Part shown: positions 1 to 8,327 of the stretch, one piece after another | How the letters are laid out: every line of letters starts with the position of its first letter | Position numbering within the stretch: position 1 is the first letter of the stretch | Source of the DNA: Myxococcus qinghaiensis | GTDB taxonomy: Bacteria > Myxococcota > Myxococcia > Myxococcales > Myxococcaceae | Assembly (NCBI RefSeq): GCF_024198215.1 | Contig: NZ_JAKCFA010000008.1 | Location: forward strand, 62,001 to 126,000 | Direction: 5' to 3' | Length of the DNA: 64,000 nt | The notes under the pieces: generated by a model | The model's database searches: none | The model's input: only the letters and a program-made list of their open reading frames with translations | Told to the model about the DNA's origin: nothing | Position numbers and translations under genes: made by a program

Positions 1-2
1 AG

Positions 3-431
3 GTGGAGGTGTCCGTCGTCCTGGCGGAGCGCTCGCTGCTGGACACGCTCGTCGCGGAAGAGCCCATCGCCTTCACGCTGGAGCGCACCGGGCGGCTGGA
101 GAAGCTGCAGGTGGTGCTGCTGGCGCGTCGCGCCGAGTGGGAGCGACTCCTGCCTGGCCTGGAGCGCGATGCCAAGCTGACGCAGAAGCCCTCCACGGTG
201 GCGCGTCAGCCGGACAAGCGTCCGTACTCGGACCCGCGCGCCTTCCTGGACCACCTGGGCGACACGGTGAAGCTGGTGCTGCGCAACGGCATCACCCTCC
301 AGCTTCCGCTGATGCACGTGGGCCGGTTCGACCTGCTGCTGGGGGAGCCGGGCCACGAGGTCTTCGTCCCGCTCCACGCCCTGCTCAAGTTCGAGCCGCT
401 CACCGCGAGCGCTCCCGCCGACGAGGCCTGA
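3..431 (+). CDS. Partial ORF with a C-terminal Hfq/Sm-like domain
   Basis: The open frame runs in from the left edge, so the true start may lie outside; the GTG at 3 is only the first in-frame start visible. About 142 residues are seen. Residues 78-131 read like one Hfq protomer: a DPxxFLxxL helix, then VKLVLRNGITLQ (compare the Hfq VNGIKLQ strand), an FDxLL strand and a final strand ending in HALLKFEP (compare the Hfq YKHAIS...P segment). Residues 1-55 have a second hydrophobic alternation that could be a degenerate first Sm-like unit. Hfq family proteins bind RNA as hexamers; whether this protein does is unknown. The Sm-like reading is my inference from pattern, not a search result. Followed 64 bp later by a lipoprotein gene on the same strand. 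Confidence 0.55.
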   Translation: MEVSVVLAERSLLDTLVAEEPIAFTLERTGRLEKLQVVLLARRAEWERLLPGLERDAKLTQKPSTVARQPDKRPYSDPRAFLDHLGDTVKLVLRNGITLQLPLMHVGRFDLLLGEPGHEVFVPLHALLKFEPLTASAPADEA

Positions 432-495
432 GGGCCCGACGTCGGGGGCGCCGCCCCTTCACCTTCGCCAGTCCTTCGTTCGCTCGAGGCCCGCC

Positions 496-918
496 ATGCG
501 CCCCTTCTTCTCCCGCATCATCAAGCCCTGGCTCGCGCTGGCCGCGACGGCCGCCATGGTGGGCGCCACGCAGCAGGGGTGCACCAAGGACGCGCCCGCC
601 GCGGCCGGGACGCCCGCCGCGCCCACCGTGCCCGAGAAGCGGGAGAACGGCGTGCGCGTGGTGGAGCTGACGGTGACGGAGAAGGGCTACGAGCCCAGCC
701 CCGTGACGCTGAAGAAGGGCGAGCCGGTGAAGCTGGTGGTGACGCGCAAGACGGACCAGACGTGCGCCACCGAAGTGGTGATGGACGGCTACGACATCAA
801 CACGCCCCTGCCGCTCAACCAGCCGGTGGACATCTCCTTCACACCCAAGGAGTCAGGAAAACTCGTCTACGGGTGTGCCATGGGGAAGATGATTTCCGGC
901 GTTTTCCTGGTGGACTGA
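496..918 (+). CDS. Cupredoxin-like lipoprotein
   Basis: A 140-residue exported protein. The N-terminus has basic residues, a hydrophobic stretch and Cys29 in the context QQGC, an imperfect lipobox, so lipidation is plausible but not certain. After an Ala/Pro linker, residues 50-140 form a cupredoxin-like beta-sandwich of the EfeO/quinol-oxidase accessory type: a KGEPVKLVVTRKTDQTCATEVV strand region (positions 75-96), a PLPLNQPVDISFTPKESG segment and a closing YGCAMGKMISGVF segment. Cys and Met in that last segment, plus the earlier TCATE cysteine, are the likely metal-facing residues; no classical His ligand pair is seen. A periplasmic copper-handling or redox role is an inference. It stands alone, 56 bp before the helicase gene. 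Confidence 0.72.
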   Translation: MRPFFSRIIKPWLALAATAAMVGATQQGCTKDAPAAAGTPAAPTVPEKRENGVRVVELTVTEKGYEPSPVTLKKGEPVKLVVTRKTDQTCATEVVMDGYDINTPLPLNQPVDISFTPKESGKLVYGCAMGKMISGVFLVD

Positions 919-974
919 AGACGTAGGCCGAAATCTGGGCAGCGCGCGGGGAAGCGTTAGTCTCCCGGCCCTGC

Positions 975-3920
975 ATGGGCGGCGCGGCGGAGCTTTTCAC
1001 GCGGCATGTCTTCCTCGACCTCGAAACCACGGGGTTGGATCCACGTGCCGACGAAATCATCGAGCTGGGGTGTCTCTTCTTCGAGAACGGACGCGAGGTG
1101 GACCGCTTCGCGCGGCTCTACTCGGCGTCGCGGCCCCTGCCTCTCACCATCCGACGGCTCACGGGCCTGACGGACGCGGACCTCGCGGGCCGGCCTCGCT
1201 TCGGCACTGACATCGAGGAGCTGCGAAGTCGGCTCACGGGCTGGACGGTGGTGGCGCACAACGCGCCCTTCGAGAAGGGCTTCCTGCCGGACCTGCTGGG
1301 CCCCATCCGCGCTCCGGTGCTCGACTCGTGCGAGTTGATGCACTACCTGCACCCGGAGCTGACCAGCCACTCGCTGGAGTCGCTGCTGCGCTGGGCCGGG
1401 CTGGGCATCCGCCAGCCGCACCGCGCGCTGTCCGACTGCGAGGCGGTGCACGCCGTGCTCGTACAGACGATGGACCGCTTCGTGCGCGAGGGCCGGGGCG
1501 AGGACGTCTCGGACCTGCTGGCCACGTTGGACCCTCGGGCCGCGCGCCGGCTGGGACCTCCGGAGACGGACGGCGGCGCGTTCGACTACGAGGAGTGGCC
1601 GCTGCTGGAGCTGCTGTCGCGACTGAGCGAGGCCTGTCGTGCCGCTCCCGCGCCGCTGGCCCTGGAGACTCAAGGGTTCCTGCGTGGGAAGCCGGAGCGA
1701 CGTCGCGCGGCGGGTGTCCCGTCGCTCCCCGAGCCGGAGGCCGAGGCTCCGGTGCTTCCGGTGCGGGCCGAGGAAGTGACGGCGGTGCTGGGGGTGGGCG
1801 GAGCGCTGGAGCGGATGGAGGAAGGATTCAGGAGTCGGGCCGCGCAGCTCGACATGGCGCAGGCGGTGGCGCGCGCGCTGTCGGACGGCGAGCAGGTGGC
1901 GGTGGAGGCCGGTACGGGGACGGGCAAGTCGCTCGCGTACCTGGCGCCCGCGGCCCTCTTCGCCGCACGCAACGGGCGCAAGGTGGGCGTGGCTCCGCAC
2001 ACGAAGACGCTCCAGGACCAGTTGCTGGAGAAGGACCTGCCCCGGCTCCACAAGGCGATGGGCGGCACCTTCGGCTACGCGCTGCTCAAGGGACAGTCGA
2101 ACTACCTGTGCCGACGTCGCGCGCTGGAGGCCACGCGCGTGGAGCCAGGCATGGGGCACTCCGCGCGTGCGCCTCGCGCATACCTGCGCGCGTACCTGCG
2201 CCGCAGCGTGGACGGAGACCTGGACCGGCTGAGCCACTGGTTCCGCGAGCGCTTCCCCGTGCTGCTCGGCCTGACGCCCGCGGTGCGCTCCGAGGCCGCG
2301 ACGACGCTCGGCGAGAAGTGCCCGCACTACCACCGCTGCTTCTACCACTCGGCGGTGGCCCAGGCGCGTGAGGCGGACGTGCTGGTCATCAACCAGTCCC
2401 TCGCCTTCGCGTGGCCCGCGCGCTACCCGAAGCTGGAGCACCTGGTCCTCGACGAGGCGCACGAGGTGGAGGACGTGGCCACCACGGCCCTCACCGTGGA
2501 GCTGTCGGACCTCGCCTTCCAGCGGCTCACCGAGCGACTGCACGGACGCGATGGACGCCACGGCCTCTTCGCGGAGCTGCGTCGAGCCTTGTCCGCGTCG
2601 CGTCGCGAGGAATCGCGCGCGCTGATGGGTCAGGTGGAGGACGCGCTGCGCCGGCTGATGGACGAGGCGCGGGACTTGGGCGCCCGGGTGACGGAGCTGT
2701 GTGAGCCCTCGGCCACCACCGCGGGCGAGGACCCTGACGAGGGCGCTTATGCCCCGGAGCTGCGTGTGACGGAGGCGGTGCGCGCGCTGCCGACGTGGGA
2801 GCCGGTGCGCGACGGCCTGGAGCTGGCGCGCGGCGCGCTGCAGGCGCTGCACACGCTGCTCGCGGTGCGGGTGCTGGAGGCGCTGCCGGAGCTCGCCGCG
2901 AGGATGCCCGCGCTGGAGCGCGAGCTGTCCGGCGCCACCACGGAGCTGGGCGAGTTGGCGACGCTGGCGCAGGAGCTCTCGGGCGAAGCAGCGGCGGGGC
3001 GGTGCTACTCCGCGACGGCCGAGCCTCGGCGGCAGCGCTGGAGCGTGGGCGCGCAGCCGGTGGATGTGTCCTTCCATGTGTCGCGCGACTTCGCGGCGAA
3101 CAAGCGCGCGCTGGTGCTGACCTCCGCCACGCTGGGGCCCACGAGCCAGGGCTCGGGGACTCCCTTCGTTCTGAAGCGCTTGGGGCTGGATGGACGCGGT
3201 GACCGGCCCGCGCCCCGACTGCTGCGCGCACCCTCCCCCTTCCAGCTCCATGAGCAGGCGCTGGTGGTGCTTGTCACCGATGCGCCGCGCGCGCACGAGG
3301 AGGCCTTCATCGACTGGGCCTCGACGCGGATTTCGGGCCTTGCGCAGACGATGGGTGGACGGCTCCTGGGCCTGTTCGCCTCCACGCGGCGCATGGAGCG
3401 CGTGGGCGCGGAGGCCCGGACTCGGCTGGAGCCCTTGGGCATCGAAGTGCTGCGGCAATCGCGTGGACACAGCCGCTCACTGGCGGCTCGACAGGAGCGC
3501 GACACGGGCACGGTGCTGCTGGGCACGAAGAGCTTCTGGCAGGGCGTGGACATCCCCGGGCGCGGCGTGGGCTGCGTCTTCATCGACAAGCTTCCGCTGG
3601 AGCCCGCGCTGCGTCCGCTGGTGGCCGCGCGTGAAGAGCCGCTGTCCCGCTCCGGTGGCGAGTACCAGGGCTTCCTCCAGTACCGACTGCCACGCGCGTT
3701 GCTGCTCCTTCGCCAGGGCGTGGGCCGACTCATCCGCTCCACCACGGACCGGGGCGTCGTCATCGTCGCGGACCCGGGCCATCCGAGCTACCGCGCGCAC
3801 CTCATGGAAGCGCTCGAAGGCTATCGCGTGGAGGCGCTCCCGTGGGCCCAGGCGCGCCTGCGCATCCACGCGGTGCTCAAGCAGACGGGGCTCACCGTGG
3901 ACGTGGCCTCCCCCCCGTGA
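975..3920 (+). CDS. DinG-type helicase with N-terminal DEDDh exonuclease domain
   Basis: 981 residues. Residues 11-170 are a DnaQ-like 3'-5' exonuclease: Exo I DLETTG (D15, E17), Exo II HNAPFE (95-100) and Exo III HRALSD (H149, D154). Residues 285-975 are an XPD/DinG superfamily 2 helicase: Walker A EAGTGTGKS (311-319), DEAH box (493-496) and a C-terminal QGVDIPG/QGVGRLIR motif VI region. Three cysteines between motifs (C379, C449, C455) sit where DinG/XPD enzymes hold a 4Fe-4S cluster, but a fourth cysteine is not evident. Likely role: unwinding and trimming DNA or R-loop structures during repair. The ATG at 975 opens directly into the exonuclease fold. Two oddities are Glu100 in place of the usual Exo II Asp and the incomplete Cys set. 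Confidence 0.9.
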   Translation: MGGAAELFTRHVFLDLETTGLDPRADEIIELGCLFFENGREVDRFARLYSASRPLPLTIRRLTGLTDADLAGRPRFGTDIEELRSRLTGWTVVAHNAPFEKGFLPDLLGPIRAPVLDSCELMHYLHPELTSHSLESLLRWAGLGIRQPHRALSDCEAVHAVLVQTMDRFVREGRGEDVSDLLATLDPRAARRLGPPETDGGAFDYEEWPLLELLSRLSEACRAAPAPLALETQGFLRGKPERRRAAGVPSLPEPEAEAPVLPVRAEEVTAVLGVGGALERMEEGFRSRAAQLDMAQAVARALSDGEQVAVEAGTGTGKSLAYLAPAALFAARNGRKVGVAPHTKTLQDQLLEKDLPRLHKAMGGTFGYALLKGQSNYLCRRRALEATRVEPGMGHSARAPRAYLRAYLRRSVDGDLDRLSHWFRERFPVLLGLTPAVRSEAATTLGEKCPHYHRCFYHSAVAQAREADVLVINQSLAFAWPARYPKLEHLVLDEAHEVEDVATTALTVELSDLAFQRLTERLHGRDGRHGLFAELRRALSASRREESRALMGQVEDALRRLMDEARDLGARVTELCEPSATTAGEDPDEGAYAPELRVTEAVRALPTWEPVRDGLELARGALQALHTLLAVRVLEALPELAARMPALERELSGATTELGELATLAQELSGEAAAGRCYSATAEPRRQRWSVGAQPVDVSFHVSRDFAANKRALVLTSATLGPTSQGSGTPFVLKRLGLDGRGDRPAPRLLRAPSPFQLHEQALVVLVTDAPRAHEEAFIDWASTRISGLAQTMGGRLLGLFASTRRMERVGAEARTRLEPLGIEVLRQSRGHSRSLAARQERDTGTVLLGTKSFWQGVDIPGRGVGCVFIDKLPLEPALRPLVAAREEPLSRSGGEYQGFLQYRLPRALLLLRQGVGRLIRSTTDRGVVIVADPGHPSYRAHLMEALEGYRVEALPWAQARLRIHAVLKQTGLTVDVASPP

Positions 3921-3960
3921 GGCTTCACAAGTCCGCTCCCGTGGACTCCTTCGTGGAGTC

Positions 3961-4065
3961 CTGGGACACGGTTCGCGCGCATTGCTCGCTTGCTGCTTCG
4001 CGACGCGTGCGGCCTGGGACATGGTTCACGCGCATTGCTTGATTCCTGCTTCGTGACACCTGCGG
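3961..4065 (+). repeat. Imperfect 52-bp tandem duplication
   Basis: Two copies, 3961-4012 and 4014-4065, each beginning ctgggac and ending tgcgg. By eye 44 of 52 positions match with no indels, offset 53 bp. It lies in the non-coding gap between the helicase and the Uma2 gene. Function unknown. Confidence 0.85.
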
Positions 4066-4140
4066 AAGTGCGTGGCGCGCGCCTTGCTCATCCACCTCGG
4101 GCATTGACGCGCGAGGCTGCCAACCCCACGCTTTCGGCGC

Positions 4141-4962
4141 ATGGGACGGCACGCGGACAGAGTTCGTGGTGACGCCTTCCCTCGGGCTCCCACCCAGGCG
4201 GAGTGGGACGCGATGGGGCCCGAGGAGAGGGCGCAGGTGGTGGAGACACTGCCAGCGGAGGTGACGTACCGGGAGATGTCGCCGCCCGAGGGGGATTTGC
4301 ATCAAGACGCGAAGTACCGGGTGCTCGATGTGCTCAGGCATCACTTCCGTCATCGGCGGCGCAAGGCCTACGTCGGCTCGGAGCTGCCTGTGTATTACCC
4401 CGGGGAGCGCCGCTTCGCGCCGGACCTGCTGGTGGTGTTCGACGTCGAGCCACATCCTCGCGAGAAGTGGCTGGTGAGCCACGAGGGCAAGGGCCTGGAC
4501 TGGGTGATGGAGGTCCACTCGGGCGGCAATCGGAAGAAGGACGCCGTGGTCAACGTGGAGCGGAACGCGCGGCTCGGCATCCGCGAGTACTTCATCTACG
4601 ACGCGGGCCGGGAGCGCCTGGAGGGGTTCCGGCTGAAGTCCGCCAAGGCCAGGACCTACGTTCCCCTCAAGCCGAAGCAGGGACGGTTCACCTCGAAGGT
4701 GTTGGGGCTCGAGTTCGAGGTCCGTGGCGACAAGATGTTCGTCTGGACCGGAGAGACGCTGCTGCTCGAGTCCACGGAGATGATTGACCAGCTCAAGGCC
4801 CGGATGGAGAAGGCCCGGCTGCGCCGCCAAGCGGAGGCCCGTCGACGTCGGCAAGCAGAGGCCCGGCTGCGGCGCAAACTGGAACTGGCTCTCAAGGACG
4901 CCGAACAACAAATGGCGAAGATGAAAGCCGAGCTCCGCAAGCTCCGTCCCCGGAAGCACTGA
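4141..4962 (+). CDS. Uma2-family (DUF820) PD-(D/E)xK nuclease-like protein
   Basis: 273 residues. The Uma2 core spans about residues 20-200: D95 in APDLLVVF, E124 in WVMEVHSGG, the following K132/K133, then the family signature GIREYFIYD (146-154). These acidic and lysine residues match the PD-(D/E)xK nuclease arrangement. The C-terminal 70 residues are an Arg/Ala/Glu-rich coiled coil (RLRRQAEARRRRQ type), a common extension in multi-copy bacterial Uma2 proteins. The biological role of the family is poorly known; nuclease activity is inferred from the fold. It is a single gene converging on the HAMP-domain gene, with a strong hairpin over its stop codon. Confidence 0.87.
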   Translation: MGRHADRVRGDAFPRAPTQAEWDAMGPEERAQVVETLPAEVTYREMSPPEGDLHQDAKYRVLDVLRHHFRHRRRKAYVGSELPVYYPGERRFAPDLLVVFDVEPHPREKWLVSHEGKGLDWVMEVHSGGNRKKDAVVNVERNARLGIREYFIYDAGRERLEGFRLKSAKARTYVPLKPKQGRFTSKVLGLEFEVRGDKMFVWTGETLLLESTEMIDQLKARMEKARLRRQAEARRRRQAEARLRRKLELALKDAEQQMAKMKAELRKLRPRKH

Positions 4963-4972
4963 CCGGGGACGG
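4944..4972. terminator. Bidirectional hairpin between convergent genes
   Basis: A perfect 10-bp stem, CCGTCCCCGG (4944-4953) with CCGGGGACGG (4963-4972). The 9-nt loop contains the TGA stop of the Uma2 gene (4960-4962). There is no T tract, as is usual in this GC-rich DNA. It can serve both converging genes. Confidence 0.6.
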
Positions 4973-4983
4973 CGGCGCGAGAC

Positions 4984-5724
4984 TCAGGCCTCCAGACGCG
5001 CGCGGAAGCGGGACTCCAGCGCGCGCAGCTCGTCGAGCGACTCTCCCGGCACGCCGGAGCGCTCCGCCGTCTCCAGCGCCTTCGCCAGCACCCGAGCATC
5101 CTCCTCGCTCTGGTCCCGCAGCTTCTGCATCATGCTCCGCGTCGCGTCGAACAAGTCCCTCAGCTCGTCGCCGTCGCGCAGACCGTACTGCGGCGGGCGC
5201 AGCTTGCCGTCGAGCACATCGCCCACCATGCGCCGGATGCGCAGGAGCGGCCCGGCCAACCGATGCGTCACGACGATGGTGGCCAGCGCCACCACGGCGA
5301 TGAAGCCCACCAGGAAGGCACCCAGCACCCACCACGTCGCGCGCTGACGCCACTCCAGCTCCGCCCGCTGCGCGACGATGGCGGCCCGCTCAGCCTCGTA
5401 GGCCGCGTCGATGCCTTGCGCCTTCTCCCGGAAGGTGGCCTCGAAAGTCGGGTCGTCCATCCGCGCCAACAGCTCGTTGGACAGGGTGGCGCCGGACAGC
5501 TCGCGGCTGACCTCGGCGGCCTTGGAGCGGGCCTCCACCGCCGTCGCCGTCTCCCGCATCAGCGCCCAGGCGGAGCGCACCAGGAACACGCCCAGCAGGG
5601 CCGACAGCACCAGCGTCACTCCGACCATGTACGCGGTCAGCTTGAGCTGGAAGCTCGTATCCAGGAGGAAGTTACGCCAGCGCCGCTTCGGGGCCGCCGC
5701 ATGCGCCGTCGTGCTCGTCGTCAT
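4984..5724 (-). CDS. Two-TM HAMP-domain membrane protein, no kinase or output domain
   Basis: 246 residues from the ATG at 5724. TM1 is near residues 29-50 (LTAYMVGVTLVLSALLGVFL), then an alpha-helical periplasmic stretch of about 85 residues, TM2 near 132-155 (WWVLGAFLVGFIAVVALATI) and a HAMP domain beginning THRLAGPLLRIRRMV, followed by a helical tail. No histidine kinase, methyl-accepting or cyclase domain follows, so it looks like a stand-alone sensor or adaptor. The start is chosen because its ATGA overlaps the stop of the upstream HEAT gene, indicating translational coupling; an in-frame GTG at 5739 has no such support. Confidence 0.82.
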   Translation of the reverse strand: MTTSTTAHAAAPKRRWRNFLLDTSFQLKLTAYMVGVTLVLSALLGVFLVRSAWALMRETATAVEARSKAAEVSRELSGATLSNELLARMDDPTFEATFREKAQGIDAAYEAERAAIVAQRAELEWRQRATWWVLGAFLVGFIAVVALATIVVTHRLAGPLLRIRRMVGDVLDGKLRPPQYGLRDGDELRDLFDATRSMMQKLRDQSEEDARVLAKALETAERSGVPGESLDELRALESRFRARLEA

Positions 5725-6470
5725 GTCTCGTTGCTCCACTCGAAGGTTTCCGCTGCTTCCTCCACCGCGCGCGGCACCAGCGCCTTGAGGAGGTCCGCGG
5801 GCTGCGCGCCCCCGGCCTTCACGTCCACCTGCCCCAGCAGGGACAGGTCCGGGTAGCTCAGGCAGACGATAGCCACCCGCAACCCGCCCCCCTCCATCGC
5901 ATGGACCTCCGGGGTGATGCGGTAGCCATGCACTCCCAGCTTCTTCAACGCGCCCTTCGCCGCGGCCTTGGACTCCTTGGCCGGCGCCAGGAGCGCCCCC
6001 CGGCGAATCAGCCGCGAGCGCAGCCGCGCCTCGGTGGACTTCACCAGCTCCGCCGGCAGCGAGCGCGTCAGGTCCTTCATCCCCTCCAGCGAGACGTAGA
6101 AGCGCGGCGGTCGCGCCTGGTACTCCTTCAACGCGCTCACCGCCTCGCGCACGGCCGCCTGCACCGTCGCGTCCGCCTCCGTCTTATGGGCCTCCAGGCA
6201 GGGCAGCGCGGAGGACTCCTGAAGCTTCGCCAGGGACTTGGCGACGGCCGCGCGCACCAGCTCGCTCGGGTCCTTCAGGGCGCCGCACAACGGCGTCACG
6301 GCCTCCGGATCCTCGGTGGCCCCCAGCACCAGGGCCGCCTGGGAGCGGGAGCGCGGATCCTTTCCCTGCGTGAGCTGGCGCCCGAGGAACGCAAGCCGGG
6401 TGTCCCCCTGGGCGAGGGCCACACCGGGAGCGACAAGCAACACGAGGAGGAGGAGGGCAGGCAGCCGCAT
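5721..6470 (-). CDS. Exported HEAT-repeat protein
   Basis: 249 residues beginning MRLPALLLLVLLVAPGVALA, a clear Sec signal peptide with cleavage near Ala20. Residues 25-125 carry about two to three HEAT-like repeats (SRSQAALVLGATEDPEAVTPL and ELVRAAVAKSLAKLQE segments). The C-terminal half has no family I recognise. The ATG at 6470 is the only start that places the signal peptide at the N-terminus; upstream frame is Arg/Pro-rich and looks non-coding. First gene of a two-gene unit with the HAMP protein (4-bp overlap), so the pair may form an envelope sensing module; that is inference. Confidence 0.82.
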   Translation of the reverse strand: MRLPALLLLVLLVAPGVALAQGDTRLAFLGRQLTQGKDPRSRSQAALVLGATEDPEAVTPLCGALKDPSELVRAAVAKSLAKLQESSALPCLEAHKTEADATVQAAVREAVSALKEYQARPPRFYVSLEGMKDLTRSLPAELVKSTEARLRSRLIRRGALLAPAKESKAAAKGALKKLGVHGYRITPEVHAMEGGGLRVAIVCLSYPDLSLLGQVDVKAGGAQPADLLKALVPRAVEEAAETFEWSNET

Positions 6471-6628
6471 GGCAGGGACGACGGAGAGTGTAGCGCCGTC
6501 TGCCCGCTGACGAACAGTTGCAGGAGGCCCGGTCCACGCGCACCCACCTCCCCTGCTTGCGTAGGCGGGGTGGATCCGACATGTGGCCATCCTGGGGTAA
6601 CGTGCGCACGTCCAGGAGGGCATGCCCG

Positions 6629-7429
6629 GTGTCATTCGCTTCCCGGTTGGAAGGTCTGCTGCAGCAAGTGGGGTTGAGCGGCGTGGTGGAAGAGGTGCGT
6701 TCGCGCCTGGGCTATGCGCGCCCGCAGGCCCCTTCCCACAACGGTGTCGCCCATCCCTCCCCCCGTCAGGTGGAGCGGCGGGAGTCGCCGTCCCCTGCCC
6801 CCGTGGCCGTCGCGCCCCCCAGCGCGCCAGAGCCCACCCGCGTGGAGCGCACACCGCGCCCTCGCCCCATCGCCGAAGCGGAGGGCTCCCCCGTCGCCGA
6901 AACCGTCGCCGCCGACCCACCGGCGCCGCGCGCCCAGAAGGCGGCGAAGAAGACCCGGGGCGTGAAGTCCGCGAAGCCCGCCACCAAGGCCTCCAGCACG
7001 AAGTCGGGCAAGAGCCCGGCCCGGAGCAAGGCCCGAGCGAAGAAGAAGGGCGAGGCCGCCCCCGCGCCCCAGGCCGCGTCCTCCGCGGACACGGGACAGG
7101 CGGTGAATCAGCTGATGGAAGCGCTCCGCTCCCACCCCCGCCACGAGGAGCTGCGCTCGGCGGGCAAACTGAAGGATCAGCTGGTGCGCTCGCTGATTCC
7201 GCTCTACCTGGCCCGAGCGGTGGCGCTGGACATGGAAGTGACGTCCGGAACGACGTCCCGCTTCTGGGGCGAGCTGGGCGTCACCTACGCCGCCCCCAAC
7301 GCGGCGAAGGCCCTGCGCCTGCACGCCGGCTACGCCCAGGACACCAAGAAGGGGAAGGCCATCACGCCCAAGGGCGTCCAGTACGTCGAGGAGGCCCTGA
7401 AGCGCCTGCGCGAGGAAGCGGCCTCCTGA
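6629..7429 (+). CDS. Protein with histone-H1-like Lys/Ala/Ser-rich linker
   Basis: 266 residues from a GTG at 6629, chosen for the strong AGGAGGG Shine-Dalgarno at 6614-6620, 8 nt upstream. Residues 1-30 form a short helix pair (SRLEGLLQQVGLSGVVEEV). Residues 35-165 are low complexity, Pro/Ala-rich then Lys/Ala/Ser/Thr-rich (AAKKTRGVKSAKPATKASST), like eukaryotic H1 tails. Residues 170-266 are a folded domain ending AITPKGVQYVEEALKRL. The lysine tail suggests nucleic-acid contact, but no DNA-binding fold is recognised. It is transcribed away from the HEAT/HAMP unit across a 158-bp divergent gap. Confidence 0.72.
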   Translation: MSFASRLEGLLQQVGLSGVVEEVRSRLGYARPQAPSHNGVAHPSPRQVERRESPSPAPVAVAPPSAPEPTRVERTPRPRPIAEAEGSPVAETVAADPPAPRAQKAAKKTRGVKSAKPATKASSTKSGKSPARSKARAKKKGEAAPAPQAASSADTGQAVNQLMEALRSHPRHEELRSAGKLKDQLVRSLIPLYLARAVALDMEVTSGTTSRFWGELGVTYAAPNAAKALRLHAGYAQDTKKGKAITPKGVQYVEEALKRLREEAAS

Positions 7430-7443
7430 AACGCCCGCCGTGA

Positions 7444-7472
7444 GCCACCGAGGCGACTGTCCGCTCGGTGGC
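7444..7472 (+). terminator. Hairpin after the H1-like gene
   Basis: A perfect 9-bp stem GCCACCGAG/CTCGGTGGC (7444-7452 with 7464-7472) with an 11-nt loop, 14 bp after the stop codon at 7429. No T tract follows, so intrinsic termination is only probable. Confidence 0.45.
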
Positions 7473-7718
7473 ACTCCAGGGTCATCGCGGAACCAGCAGG
7501 GTTCGCTGGAGGACGGTCTTCCAGGCCATGCGACCGAGCGGCTGGCCCGGGCCAGGAGGTCCCCTAGATTGGCGCGGAGCAATGGCCACGACGCGCCCTT
7601 CACCCTGGACGGCTTGCCTCAATCCCCCCGCTTCCCTTCCCGGGATGACGAGCGTGGGCTTGGACCGCCTCCAGGCCGAGGGGCCATCTGGCATCCGGGG
7701 GGTGGCGCGGGGTGGGGC

Positions 7719-8159
7719 ATGGGCCCGACGGCGCTGACCTTCTACCGGGCCGCGAGGCGGCTGAAGAGCCTGGGTGTGCCCGTGCTTCCGAGCATGGTGG
7801 CCGCCGTGGGTGACCGGCTCCTGCACTGCCACGTGGACATCGACGCGCGGCTGCACTCCACCGTGGGCCTGGGCTACGGCGGCGTGGGCGTGGTGGTGGC
7901 GCCGGGCGTGGAGGTGGGCGAGGGCAGCTTCCTGTCCCAGAACGTCAGCGTGGAGCCCCGGCTCGGAGAGACGGGAGTGCCCCGCATCGGTCGCAACGTC
8001 TATGTGGGCGTGGGCGCGCAGATCATCGGCCCGGTGACGGTGGGAGACGGCGCGGTGATTGGCGCGGGCGCCCTGGTCATCTCGGATGTGCCCCCCATGT
8101 CCGTGGTGGCGGGAGCCCCGGCCCGGGTGGTGAAGCAGAAGGCCGCGAACGGACACTGA
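7719..8159 (+). CDS. Left-handed beta-helix acyltransferase (serine O-acetyltransferase-like)
   Basis: 146 residues from the ATG at 7719. After a short helical lead (TALTFYRAARRLKSLGVPVL) come hexapeptide repeats: VDIDARLHSTVGLGYGGVGV, APGVEVGEGSFLSQNVSVEP, IGRNVYVGVGAQIIGPVTVG and DGAVIGAGALVISDVPPMSV, ending AGAPARVVK as in CysE-type trimeric acetyltransferases. It lacks the N-terminal helical domain of CysE, so it could acetylate an envelope sugar or other acceptor rather than serine. The frame is open upstream to 7440, but that stretch has unrelated composition and I treat it as untranslated. Confidence 0.8.
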   Translation: MGPTALTFYRAARRLKSLGVPVLPSMVAAVGDRLLHCHVDIDARLHSTVGLGYGGVGVVVAPGVEVGEGSFLSQNVSVEPRLGETGVPRIGRNVYVGVGAQIIGPVTVGDGAVIGAGALVISDVPPMSVVAGAPARVVKQKAANGH

Positions 8160-8327
8160 GGGGCGGACCCCACGCCAAGGCACGGGTGGCGTGTTCACCG
8201 CCCCCCACCCCTCCTGCCGTCCAGGCGTGCGCGGGCTGTCGGAGTCCCACCTCCCGGGCCGTCCGCCCCCCTCATGCAACCTCCAAGAACTCCTGCGCGG
8301 CCTCCTCTTGTGGCATATACCCACACC

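Noticed and set aside
957..3470. Long minus-strand open frame opposite the DinG gene
   Set aside because: Antisense frame in high-GC DNA: no family motifs, Arg/Gln/His-rich composition, and the plus strand has a full set of helicase motifs.
7440..7718. In-frame upstream extension of the beta-helix acyltransferase gene
   Set aside because: Composition is Pro/Arg/Gly-rich and unlike the family; it also contains the 7444-7472 hairpin. The family starts at MGPTALTFYRAARRL.
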